Shown in pieces: positions 19,019-28,171 of a stretch of 38,146 nucleotides of DNA. Each line of letters begins with the position of its first letter. The first letter of the stretch is position 1. The stretch comes from an uncultured Prochlorococcus sp. GTDB lineage: Bacteria; Cyanobacteriota; Cyanobacteriia; PCC-6307; Cyanobiaceae. The DNA lies in contig CACARV010000006.1 in assembly GCA_902535025.1 (NCBI GenBank), positions 1 through 38,146 on the forward strand. Direction: 5' to 3'. Under the pieces are notes generated by a model. The model did no database searches, was not told the origin of the DNA, and saw only the letters and a program-made list of their open reading frames with translations. Both the position numbers and the translations under genes were made by a program.

Positions 19019-19906
19019 TTAAATTGAGTCAAATAATTTCTTGAAAGATTTTTCAATATCTTTTTCTCTCATAAAAGTTTCACCAATTAATACTCCCTTG
19101 ATTCCAATAGATCTAAGCGATTCTAAATCTTCGGGACTATTTATCCCGGATTCACTAACGGGAAGAATATTTTGGTTTAGAAATATATCTTCATATATAT
19201 CCATCAATTCTAATGATGTTTTTAAATCTGTTTTAAAAGTCTTTAAGTCCCTATTATTAATCCCAATCAAATTAAATGAACCCAACATAAGAACCCTATC
19301 TAATTCATTCTTGTTATGAACTTCAACAAGAACACTCATCTTTAAATTATCAGCAATTTTTTTTAAATAAAATAAATCGTCATCACTTAAAATTGCAGCA
19401 ATTAATAATATTGCATCAGCACCAGATACCCTTGCTTTATAAATCTGATAAGCAGAAATAATAAAATCTTTGCAAAGAAGAGGTAGATTAGTAGATTTTC
19501 TTACAGTTTCGAGTATCTCATAACTACCTTGAAAAAACCTTTTATCAGTAAGTACTGAGATACAGGATGCACCTAATCCTTCATAGCAAATGGCTATATC
19601 TTCAGGGTTAAAATCTCGTCTAATAACTCCTTTACTCGGACTAGCTTTTTTTATCTCAGCAATTACTCCTGGTTTTATTTTTGAATCCAAGATATTTTTA
19701 TAAAAATCTTTAGGAGCAGGAAGTTTATCAATCTTTTTTATTAGATCTTCTAATGAGTCTATTTTTTTAAAATTCTTGATTTCAATGTCCTTATGCCATA
19801 CAATTTCTTCTAAGATATTTTTGGCTTGTGCTTCTCTATGAGGGACAGCATACTCTAAATTTTCTACCCTTACTGTTGGATTTGGTGGCCTGCGTCTTAT
19901 ATCCAT
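19019..19906 (-). CDS. trpC: Indole-3-glycerol phosphate synthase
   Basis: '[27 protein letters not shown]', '[31 protein letters not shown]', '[11 protein letters not shown]', '[12 protein letters not shown]'. Confidence 0.97.
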   Translation of the reverse strand: MDIRRRPPNPTVRVENLEYAVPHREAQAKNILEEIVWHKDIEIKNFKKIDSLEDLIKKIDKLPAPKDFYKNILDSKIKPGVIAEIKKASPSKGVIRRDFNPEDIAICYEGLGASCISVLTDKRFFQGSYEILETVRKSTNLPLLCKDFIISAYQIYKARVSGADAILLIAAILSDDDLFYLKKIADNLKMSVLVEVHNKNELDRVLMLGSFNLIGINNRDLKTFKTDLKTSLELMDIYEDIFLNQNILPVSESGINSPEDLESLRSIGIKGVLIGETFMREKDIEKSFKKLFDSI

Positions 19907-19914
19907 TTTAGATA

Positions 19915-21354
19915 TTATTTTATTTGAGAAGCTGCTTGTTTATATGCGACTTCTACTACTTCACTAAGAGTAGGATGAGTATGAACTTCTCTGGACAATT
20001 CAATCACATCTTGGCTCCTTGAAATAGCGTTCGAAATTTCTTGAATCAAATCAGCTGCATGTAACCCAAAAATATGGGCACCTAATACTTTCCCATTATC
20101 TTTATTGAAAATCAACTTAAGTAATCCATCACTCTCCAATTCAGCCAATGCTTTTGAATTTGCCTTAAAGAAACTTTTTACAACTCCCAAAGTAAAATTT
20201 TCTTTTACCGATATCTCTTTAGCTTCAGCTTCAGAAAGACCAACTGAACTTATCTCTGGATGAGTAAAAGTTGCTGCAGGGATACTTTTATAGTTAATTT
20301 CGACATTCCCACCACAAATATTATCAACGGCAATAGTACCTTGCGCTGCAGCTGTATGAGCAAGCATTAGTTTGCCTGTTACATCTCCAACAGCCCAAAT
20401 ATTTGGTATTATTTTATCACCATTTTTAACTCTCATTTGATCATCAATAGGAATAAAACCTTTTACAGTTTGGATCCCAACCGATTCGAGATTTAAGTTA
20501 TTACTATTAGGGGTTCTGCCTGTTGCAACTAGAACAGCATCAACTTCTAAAGTTTCTACAAATTCTTTAGATTTTGCATCTGTCAGTTCTATTTCGACAG
20601 GACATCCGGGTGTTATTTTTGTCGCAAAGACATTTGATTTTGTGTCTATTTCTCTTGATTGAATAAGGTTCTTCTTAGCAATTTTTGTAATATCTGGATC
20701 AAATGTTGGCATAATATTTTCCAAAGCCTCGATCATGGTAACTTCACAACCCAGTGCGGTATAGACATCAGCAAATTCCAATCCTATATATCCGCTTCCA
20801 ATAATAGCTATCCATCTTGGAAGCCATTCAAGTTTAACCGCGTCATCACTAGTAAATACAGTCCTATGATCCAAAGTTATACCACCGGGTACAAAAGGAG
20901 AAGAACCAGTTGCTATAACGATATTCTTACATGTGAACATTTTATCAATTCCGTTTTTATCTCTTACACCTACTTTTTGATTTCCTTCAATTCTGCCAAA
21001 GCCCAAAATGATTTCAACTCCACTCCTTTTGAGAGTTTTTGTTAAATTTTCTCTAACATTTAAAACTAAATTATTTGCGTGATCTGCAATTTTTGACCTT
21101 TCAAACCTTACTGGGGAAGCATGAATACCAAATTTAGCTAAGTGTTCATAATTAGCTATTTCCCTGACCTTTCCACTTGCAGCTAAAAGAGCTTTAGAGG
21201 GAACACAACCCTTGTTAACACAAGTGCCGCCCATATCAGAAGATTCTACTATTGCGACTTTAAGTCCCTTACCAGCAGCATGCTTGGCGGCATCAAAACC
21301 TCCATATCCTGCTCCTATAACGATTAAATCAAAATCAAAACTTGAATCAGTCAC
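19915..21354 (-). CDS. lpdA: Dihydrolipoyl dehydrogenase
   Basis: '[48 protein letters not shown]', '[20 protein letters not shown]', '[17 protein letters not shown]'. Confidence 0.95.
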   Translation of the reverse strand: MTDSSFDFDLIVIGAGYGGFDAAKHAAGKGLKVAIVESSDMGGTCVNKGCVPSKALLAASGKVREIANYEHLAKFGIHASPVRFERSKIADHANNLVLNVRENLTKTLKRSGVEIILGFGRIEGNQKVGVRDKNGIDKMFTCKNIVIATGSSPFVPGGITLDHRTVFTSDDAVKLEWLPRWIAIIGSGYIGLEFADVYTALGCEVTMIEALENIMPTFDPDITKIAKKNLIQSREIDTKSNVFATKITPGCPVEIELTDAKSKEFVETLEVDAVLVATGRTPNSNNLNLESVGIQTVKGFIPIDDQMRVKNGDKIIPNIWAVGDVTGKLMLAHTAAAQGTIAVDNICGGNVEINYKSIPAATFTHPEISSVGLSEAEAKEISVKENFTLGVVKSFFKANSKALAELESDGLLKLIFNKDNGKVLGAHIFGLHAADLIQEISNAISRSQDVIELSREVHTHPTLSEVVEVAYKQAASQIK

Positions 21355-22207
21355 TTTTTATATACGTATTAGAGGTGTATGCGACTCTTTTTCGTTCTAG
21401 TAATAAAGGAACTGCAACACAAGCCACATTTAATGATTCTACAAGCTCGCTATGCGGAATTGTAATTGTTTCATTAAAAGCTTCTTGAATTTTTTTATGA
21501 ATACCTTGCCCTTCATTCCCCAAAATCAAAACAGTAGACCTTGTCCAATCAATTTCCCAGTAAGGTTTTGAAGGTTTGTTTGCAATTTTGCTGTAGCTAC
21601 TGGTAGAAAAAATCTTAAATCCTACATTTGATAATTGATATAAAGACTTTAATAAAGAATTTATTATTTCTTCTTCAGAGCCTTCAAACCTTTGAAATGG
21701 TAGGTTAAAGACCGCACCAGAAGATGCTCTTAATACCTTTTGGCTTAATGGGTGCGCACCTCCAACTAAAAAAATTGCATCAACACCAGCGGCTAAAGCA
21801 GTCCTAAAAAGATTACCCATATTCCCAGGATCCTGAATCCTATCTAAAACAAGAACAAAATCATCCTTACTATTAAATTGATACTTAGGTATCGATGAGA
21901 TTTCTACTAATGCTGCTACGCCATCTGGATGAATTGTTGAAATCGCCGAAGCTAAAACCTCTTCTGAAACCAAAGTTATTAATGATTGATCAAATTGTTT
22001 GCTAAGAAGCTGGTTCTTTTTTAGCCATTTTTCAGTAACTAAAATTTTGGAGGGGGAATTTCCAGACTTCAACAATTCCTCAATAAGATGGGTACCCTCT
22101 ATGCAAAAAAATTCTTTCTCTTTGCGAGAGGATTCACTTTTAAATGATCTAAATCTTTTAACTAGATTATTTTTTTTACTAGTTATTTTTGAGAAATTAT
22201 TTTCAAT
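21347..22207 (-). CDS. TrmH/SpoU-family RNA methyltransferase; track start (TTG 22075) truncates a conserved N-terminus. Extended frame shown from a putative ATT at 22207
   Basis: 'VLVLDRIQDPGNMGNLFRTALAAGVDAIFLVG', 'LILGNEGQGI', 'IPHSELVESLNVACVAVPLLLERKR'. Upstream in-frame: IENNFSKITSKKNNLVKRFRSFKSESSRKEKEFFCIEGTHLIEELLKSGN. Confidence 0.85.
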   Translation of the reverse strand: MENNFSKITSKKNNLVKRFRSFKSESSRKEKEFFCIEGTHLIEELLKSGNSPSKILVTEKWLKKNQLLSKQFDQSLITLVSEEVLASAISTIHPDGVAALVEISSIPKYQFNSKDDFVLVLDRIQDPGNMGNLFRTALAAGVDAIFLVGGAHPLSQKVLRASSGAVFNLPFQRFEGSEEEIINSLLKSLYQLSNVGFKIFSTSSYSKIANKPSKPYWEIDWTRSTVLILGNEGQGIHKKIQEAFNETITIPHSELVESLNVACVAVPLLLERKRVAYTSNTYIKSD

Positions 22208-22383
22208 GATTAATTTAAGATTAGTTATCTTAATTCTATAAAACTTTTGATCAATAATTTTTAGAATTTAATTTTCTAAAAATCAAATAACATATTTTTA
22301 CTTTTAATTAATATTCAAGACGTTACATAGGGTGGACTTAATAGTATCGATTTGTCATCATGTATCTAATATATTAAGTCTTA

Positions 22384-23754
22384 ATGATTTGCGTAATCAA
22401 AAAGAAGTCATATCTTAAATCGCAAAATTTAAAGGTTTTTGGCCAAGGCAAATTAAATGGAATTGTTAAAATAAGTGGTGCGAAGAATTCGGCCTTAGTT
22501 TTACTAGCTGCATCATTACTAACTAATGAAAGAATAATTCTTCAGAATGTTCCTCGCCTTACTGATATTGAAAAAATGAGTAATATCCTTAAAAATTTAG
22601 GAGTTAATCTAGTAGATAAAAACAATACTTTAGAAATAGATTCACATAATATTTCTATTAAAGAACTCCCATACGAACTTGTTAATGGACTAAGAGCTAG
22701 TTTCTTTTGTATCGGTCCACTATTGGGTAAATTTGGAGAGGCTAAAGTCCCTTTGCCTGGAGGGTGCAATATTGGTTCGAGGCCAATTGATGAGCACATT
22801 GAAGGGCTTAAAGCATTGGGAGCGGAAATTCTTATTGAAAAAGGAATTGTCAAAGCAAACATAAAAGGAGAGAAAAGTAGATTAACTGGTACTCATATCA
22901 AACTAAAGTGCCCAAGCGTAGGGGCAACTGAAACTTTAATAATGGCAGCATCATTGGCTAAAGGAAGAACTGTCATTGAAAATGCTGCAAGAGAACCTGA
23001 AGTTCAAGACTTATGCCAAATGCTTAATAAAATGGGAGCAAAAATTTTCGACGCTGGTAAAGAAAAAATAATTATTGATGGTGTAAATAAACTTGTTGGT
23101 TGCATTCATAAAGTAATACCAGATCGAATAGAAGCTGGAACATTTTTAATAGCTGCTGCGGCAACTTCCTCTTCAATAACAATTTCTCCCGTTATTCCTA
23201 ATCATATTGAAGCTGTTACAAATGCTCTTCAAAAGAGTGGGAGTAAAATTACCATCAAAGGTAATTCAATCACAATCAACCCTAGAGAGCTTAAGGCTGT
23301 AAATATCCATACTGCTCCTTTCCCAGGTTTTCCAACTGATTTACAGGCACCATTTACAGCCTTAATGACAATAGCTAGTGGTGAATCGCAAATCACTGAA
23401 ACAATTTTCGAAAATAGAATGAATCATGTTCGTTTACTTAATAAAATGGGAGCAAATATAAAATTAAATAAAAACATAGCTTTTATCAAAGGTGTAAAGA
23501 AAATTAATGGTATGGAATTAGTTGCCTCAGATTTAAGGTCATCCGCTGCATTAATAATTGCTGGAATTGTAGCCAAAGGTACAAGTAGAATCTATGGGTT
23601 AGAGCATTTAGATAGAGGTTACGAAAATTTTGAATCAAAATTAAAGATATTAGGTATTAAAATAACTAGAGAATTGAATAAAAGAAACTTTACTGAGAAA
23701 GAATACAAAATTGCTACTGGTCATGATGATATTCCTAAACGAAAAGTTGCTTAA
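22384..23754 (+). CDS. murA: UDP-N-acetylglucosamine 1-carboxyvinyltransferase
   Basis: 'LNGIVKISGAKNSALVLLAASLL', 'PLPGGCNIGSRPIDEHI', 'PGFPTDLQAPFTALM', 'ASDLRSSAALIIAGIVAKG'. Confidence 0.96.
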   Translation: MICVIKKKSYLKSQNLKVFGQGKLNGIVKISGAKNSALVLLAASLLTNERIILQNVPRLTDIEKMSNILKNLGVNLVDKNNTLEIDSHNISIKELPYELVNGLRASFFCIGPLLGKFGEAKVPLPGGCNIGSRPIDEHIEGLKALGAEILIEKGIVKANIKGEKSRLTGTHIKLKCPSVGATETLIMAASLAKGRTVIENAAREPEVQDLCQMLNKMGAKIFDAGKEKIIIDGVNKLVGCIHKVIPDRIEAGTFLIAAAATSSSITISPVIPNHIEAVTNALQKSGSKITIKGNSITINPRELKAVNIHTAPFPGFPTDLQAPFTALMTIASGESQITETIFENRMNHVRLLNKMGANIKLNKNIAFIKGVKKINGMELVASDLRSSAALIIAGIVAKGTSRIYGLEHLDRGYENFESKLKILGIKITRELNKRNFTEKEYKIATGHDDIPKRKVA

Positions 23755-23773
23755 AAATACTATTTTTATTTAT

Positions 23774-23884
23774 TCATACGTAAGCAATATGGACTAATGA
23801 AATGCAACCTAAGAATAATAATAACAATACTAAGAATCGATTAGACCAAGTTTTATTTAAACCACTAAAATTGAATTCATTCAT
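23774..23884 (-). CDS. Putative single-TM micropeptide (36 aa), second of an overlapping pair
   Basis: MNEFNFSGLNKTWSNRFLVLLLLFLGCISLVHIAYV*, ATG overlaps stop of upstream micro-ORF (ATGA). Confidence 0.55.
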   Translation of the reverse strand: MNEFNFSGLNKTWSNRFLVLLLLFLGCISLVHIAYV

Positions 23885-23988
23885 ACCCATGTTCCACCAT
23901 TAAATCCAAAAGCTGTCAAAATAGTAACTGCCATAAAAAGATAAGGAACGAACTTCAAGGATAATTTTTCTGCTTTAGTTTTTGACAT
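23881..23988 (-). CDS. Putative single-TM micropeptide (35 aa), first of an overlapping pair
   Basis: MSKTKAEKLSLKFVPYLFMAVTILTAFGFNGGTWV*, hydrophobic helix; not in ORF track due to size. Confidence 0.6.
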   Translation of the reverse strand: MSKTKAEKLSLKFVPYLFMAVTILTAFGFNGGTWV

Positions 23989-24277
23989 TGAATTTTTTAT
24001 TTAAATATATCATAATATTACTAATTATGAAGAAATCTTTTAAAAAAAGGGCATTTAATTAGCCTATAACCGCAAAACTGTATCATTTATGTCTAATTTT
24101 TATATTTAATCGCATTTCTCATTAGCAAATCAAATCAATTGTTCCACACCGTTAGTATCGAAAATACTTTAATCAATTGCAAGCGTAATCTTGATTGCTT
24201 TTCATTAACCTCCAAATGCATAGTCAATAAAGTGATTTTTGTTATAATAATAAAGTTCAATACTTTTAAAAAGCCTT

Positions 24278-24359
24278 GGGAGCGTGGTGGAATTGGTAGA
24301 CGCACCGCACTCAAAATGCGGCACCTTCGGGTATGTCGGTTCAAGTCCGACCGCTCCCA
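24278..24359 (+). tRNA. tRNA-Leu (anticodon CAA)
   Basis: GGGAGCG/CGCTCCC acceptor, anticodon stem CCGCA-CTCAAAA-TGCGG, variable arm CACCTTCGGGTATG, T-arm GTCGG TTCAAGT CCGAC. Confidence 0.97.
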
Positions 24360-24364
24360 CTTTG

Positions 24365-25540
24365 ATGAATACATATAATCGATTCGATATATCTTTCAAA
24401 AAAGGAAAAGGTTGTTGGTTATGGGACAAAAAAGGGAAAAAGTATCTTGATGCAGTTGCTGGTATAGCAACTTGTAGTCTTGGCCACAGCGATAGAGTTT
24501 TAAGAAGAAGGTTATCAACTCAACTAAAAAAGATTCAACACATTTCAAATCTCTACAATATTGAAGAGCAAGAACAATTAAGCAAAACCTTAACGAATAT
24601 GAGTTGTGCTGAAAGCGTTTTTTTCTGCAACAGTGGTGCAGAAGCAAATGAATCAGCTATTAAATTAATTAAGAAATTTGGAAATGCAAAAAATGATGGT
24701 AAAGAATCAATAATTCTCGCAGCAGAATCCAGTTTCCATGGCAGAACATTGGCATCCTTGAGTGCGACTGGCCAGCCAAAATATCAAAAAGGTTTCGAAC
24801 CCATGGTTAAAGGGTTTAAGTTTTTTGAATTTAACAATTTTGATTCGGTAAAAAAATTATTTGAAAATTGTGAAAATAATGATCAGAAGATTTCTGGTGT
24901 ATTAATTGAGCCAATACAAGGAGAAGGTGGAGTAATTCCTGGAAGTAAAATATTTTTTAAAAGACTAAGAGATATATGTGATAAATATAATTCTCTTCTC
25001 ATTTTAGATGAAGTCCAAAGTGGGGTAGGTCGAACTGGGAAAATGTGGGGTTATGAAAATTTTGGAATTGAACCTGATGGATTCACACTTGCTAAAGGAT
25101 TAGGAGGAGGTCATGCAATTGGGGCATTATTGGTAAAAGAAAAAGCCAACATTTTCTCTCCAGGAGATCACGCAAGCACTTTTGGAGGGAACCCATTCGC
25201 CTGTAAAGCCGCCTTAACTGTAATAGAAGAAATAAATAGAAGAAATCTCATTAATAATGTGTATTTAAGAGGGGAAGAATTAAGTGCTGGGTTTGAAGAT
25301 TTGTCAAAAAAATTCCCAAATATTATTAGAGGGAAAAGAGGCCTAGGTTTAATACAAGGTCTTGTTATCAATGAAGATTATGCAGATGCAAAAGAAATTA
25401 CACTAAGAGCTTTTGATAAAGGATTACTTGTAGTTCCTGCAGGAGGAAATGTTGTGAGAATTGTACCACCATTAGTTATATCTCGAAGAGAAATTAGTAC
25501 TCTTTTGGATAAACTAAATTCAATTTTTGTAGAACTATAG
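24365..25540 (+). CDS. argD: Acetylornithine aminotransferase
   Basis: 'MNTYNRFDISFKKGKGCWLWDKKGKKYLDAVAGIATCSLGHS', 'FCNSGAEANESAIKL', 'LILDEVQSGVGRTGKMWGYE', 'DHASTFGGNPFACKAAL'. The track start at 24284 lies within the tRNA and is rejected. Confidence 0.95.
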   Translation: MNTYNRFDISFKKGKGCWLWDKKGKKYLDAVAGIATCSLGHSDRVLRRRLSTQLKKIQHISNLYNIEEQEQLSKTLTNMSCAESVFFCNSGAEANESAIKLIKKFGNAKNDGKESIILAAESSFHGRTLASLSATGQPKYQKGFEPMVKGFKFFEFNNFDSVKKLFENCENNDQKISGVLIEPIQGEGGVIPGSKIFFKRLRDICDKYNSLLILDEVQSGVGRTGKMWGYENFGIEPDGFTLAKGLGGGHAIGALLVKEKANIFSPGDHASTFGGNPFACKAALTVIEEINRRNLINNVYLRGEELSAGFEDLSKKFPNIIRGKRGLGLIQGLVINEDYADAKEITLRAFDKGLLVVPAGGNVVRIVPPLVISRREISTLLDKLNSIFVEL

Positions 25541-25551
25541 CAATTTAAATT

Positions 25552-26790
25552 TTGAAAAATGCAAATTTAAAATTTCTTGAATTATCATCACCCAAATATG
25601 AAAGGGATAATATCAAGTTAGGTTTATCAAGAATTCAAAAAGCACTTCAAGAACTTGGTAATCCCTGCCATGATGTCCCTGCAATACAAATTATTGGAAC
25701 TAATGGTAAAGGATCAATTGCGGCATATTTAGAAAGTATACTTTTTGAAGCTAAAAAAAATTTTGGCATAACTACATCTCCTCATCTTTTTGATTTATGT
25801 GAGAGGATTAGAGTTAATAAACGAAATATTAAGAAAGCTGAATTTGAAAAAATCTATAGATTAATAGAAAAAATTTTTTCAAAATATAAATTAACTCCTT
25901 TTGAAAAAATCATTTGTTGCGCACTAAATTTTTTTGAGAATGAAAAAGTTGAATTGCTCATTCTTGAAGCTGGATTAGGAGGAAGATTTGACGCAACAAC
26001 TGCTCATAAATCTAGACCAATAATTGCTATTGGAAATATTGGCTTAGACCATAAAGAATTCCTTGGAGATACGATTGAAAAAATCGCTAAGGAAAAATTA
26101 GCAGTTATTGAAAAAAATTCAATTGTCATCTCATGCAACCAAAAAAGTCAAGTTGAAAATTTAATAAACAAAAAAGTTGAAGAAGTTGGAGCAGAAATTA
26201 TCTGGAAAGATTCAATTTCAAGCAGATATCAAATTGGATTAAAAGGAATGTTCCAAAAGCAAAATGCTTCTGTTGCGGTTGGAGTAATCGAAGCTTTAGA
26301 TAAGCTAGGATTTAAGATTAATGAAAAATATATTTATGAAGGTCTTAAAAAGACAACTTGGAAAGGAAGGCTAGAAACTATAAATTATTTAAACAAAAAA
26401 TTTCTTGTGGATTGTGCACATAATTATCCTGCTGCAAAAGCACTCTCTCATGAGAGAAGCAGTTGGGATAATGAAGCAGAAGGAATTTATTGGATATTAG
26501 GGGTCCAAAGACAAAAAGATATGTACGCAATATTAAAAACACTCCTTAAGAAAAATGATCACTTGTTACTTGTGCCAGTTCCAAACCAACCTAGTTGGCA
26601 ATTAAAAGATCTTTCTCAGATTAAAGAAATTGACTTTCAAAAAATAATTGAATTTAAAACATTTGAACTTGCCATTAAGTATCTTTTTTCGCAAGAAAAA
26701 TGGCCCCCGAATCATCCTGTTTTAGCAGGATCTATTTTTTTAGTAGCTGAATTTATTAAATTTACAAATAAACAAAATATTAAATATTAA
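25552..26790 (+). CDS. folC: Dihydrofolate synthase/folylpolyglutamate synthase (TTG start)
   Basis: 'IQIIGTNGKGSIAAYLESIL', 'TSPHLFDLCERIRVN', 'ILEAGLGGRFDATTA', 'IGLDHKEFLGDTIEKIAKEKLAVI'. Confidence 0.94.
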   Translation: MKNANLKFLELSSPKYERDNIKLGLSRIQKALQELGNPCHDVPAIQIIGTNGKGSIAAYLESILFEAKKNFGITTSPHLFDLCERIRVNKRNIKKAEFEKIYRLIEKIFSKYKLTPFEKIICCALNFFENEKVELLILEAGLGGRFDATTAHKSRPIIAIGNIGLDHKEFLGDTIEKIAKEKLAVIEKNSIVISCNQKSQVENLINKKVEEVGAEIIWKDSISSRYQIGLKGMFQKQNASVAVGVIEALDKLGFKINEKYIYEGLKKTTWKGRLETINYLNKKFLVDCAHNYPAAKALSHERSSWDNEAEGIYWILGVQRQKDMYAILKTLLKKNDHLLLVPVPNQPSWQLKDLSQIKEIDFQKIIEFKTFELAIKYLFSQEKWPPNHPVLAGSIFLVAEFIKFTNKQNIKY

Positions 26791-28135
26791 ATTGTTCCTT
26801 TATTTCCCAACCCTCTAATTTCCCTGGATTTAAAAGCCCTTTGGGATCAAATTTTAATTTCGCTTTTACTTGATCAGCATCAACCACTCCTAGGCCTCCG
26901 CCTTCAACAGTTAAAACATGGGGATTAAAAATAAATGCCCCAAGTTTCTTACAATCTTCCATTATTTCATTTAATTCTTCTCCCCCATTCCACTTTAAAA
27001 CTGGCAAAGCCGCTAATCTTGGTGATCCTTGCTGAGAAACTGCCTCTAAATGCCAAAGAACTTTTTTACCCCATTTTTTTCTCAAAAAATTAATCAATTC
27101 TAGTTCATTATTAAGTGGCAAAAGCATTTGTAAATAAGTCCAATTTTTATCCCTAGACCTCATATGAAGAGTTGTATGATTCCATACGACTTCAGAAATT
27201 CCATTAACGAGTTTTTCTTCTTCACCAAGGAGATTAGATTCAACTTTAAATTTTTTACAGATAAGCTCTATCGTTTTTATTCCTCCAAAAGTAGATTGAA
27301 TTAATATCTTGTGACATCTAGATTTAGTTTTAAACCATGTTGGCATCTGATCTACAATTTCTTCTTCAAGAATTGCTCCCAGTTTCAGATCAACTGCTGC
27401 GCTAGTTATAGTTTTTAATATTTCTATTGCTTTTTCAAATTCAGTACAATCGATAACTATTGAATACCACCGACGTTTGGTATCAGTTGCAAGTAATAAA
27501 GAAGTAATTATTCCATTAGTTCCATAAGCATGATTTAAAGGTTCGGATTCTTCAGCATCAAATTTTAATAATAAAGGTTTTTCATTCATCGTAATTGCCT
27601 CCAAACCAATAAGATTTCCAGGGTCTCTTAGGAATCCCCATCTAACTGACCCAATTCCTCCAGATCCGCCTGCAATAAATCCTCCGATTGTAGCGGTTTT
27701 CCAAGTACTAGGAATCAACCTTAATTCCCTCCCATATTTCTTTAATTGTTTATTTAAATCCCCCATAACACAGCCAGACTGTACTTTCACAAAACCAGTA
27801 TCAGGATCAAATTCTTCTAGCTTATTAAAATAACTCATTTGCATTACAATACCTTTAAACAAGGGGACCGCTTGTCCATAATTACCTGTACCTGAACCTC
27901 TTAAAGTAAGAGGGATTGAAAATTCCCAACAAATTTCTACTACTTTCTTCACTGCATTATTATCGAAAGGTCTCACCACCAAATCAGCAATACATCCGTC
28001 TAATTTTTCTGCAAGAATTGGAGAATAGTTATAAAAATCTTTTGAAAGTCTTTTTACGTCAGATTCGCTTTCAATAATCTCCAAATTATTTACTTTCCTT
28101 AATTTGCATATAAATTTTTGATTGTTTAATGACAT
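26780..28135 (-). CDS. FAD-binding oxidoreductase (GlcD/FAD-linked oxidase family)
   Basis: 'VRPFDNNAVKKVVEICWEFSIPLTLRGSGTGNYGQAVPLFKGIVMQMSYFNKLEEFDPDTGFVKVQSGCVMGDLNKQL', 'IGGFIAGGSGGIGS', C-terminal 'FDPKGLLNPGKLEGWE'. Confidence 0.88.
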   Translation of the reverse strand: MSLNNQKFICKLRKVNNLEIIESESDVKRLSKDFYNYSPILAEKLDGCIADLVVRPFDNNAVKKVVEICWEFSIPLTLRGSGTGNYGQAVPLFKGIVMQMSYFNKLEEFDPDTGFVKVQSGCVMGDLNKQLKKYGRELRLIPSTWKTATIGGFIAGGSGGIGSVRWGFLRDPGNLIGLEAITMNEKPLLLKFDAEESEPLNHAYGTNGIITSLLLATDTKRRWYSIVIDCTEFEKAIEILKTITSAAVDLKLGAILEEEIVDQMPTWFKTKSRCHKILIQSTFGGIKTIELICKKFKVESNLLGEEEKLVNGISEVVWNHTTLHMRSRDKNWTYLQMLLPLNNELELINFLRKKWGKKVLWHLEAVSQQGSPRLAALPVLKWNGGEELNEIMEDCKKLGAFIFNPHVLTVEGGGLGVVDADQVKAKLKFDPKGLLNPGKLEGWEIKEQFNI

Positions 28136-28171
28136 TGATAGATTTTTATCTTATATACATAAATTAATCGA

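Noticed and set aside
20659-21045. 128-aa ORF antisense to lpdA
   Set aside because: No recognisable domain; fully embedded in lpdA.
21999-22241. 80-aa plus-strand ORF upstream of trmH-family gene
   Set aside because: Antisense to the conserved N-terminal extension of the TrmH-family protein.
22542-22862. 106-aa ORF antisense to murA
   Set aside because: Shadow frame of murA with no independent evidence.
24284-24364. N-terminal extension of argD in the ORF track (MVELVDAPHSKCGTFGYVGSSPTAPTL)
   Set aside because: This is the tRNA-Leu sequence translated; the true ArgD start is ATG 24365.
24135-24429. ORFs 24135-24374 (-), 24139-24378 (+), 24205-24429 (-)
   Set aside because: All overlap the tRNA-Leu gene; typical tRNA-derived spurious ORFs.
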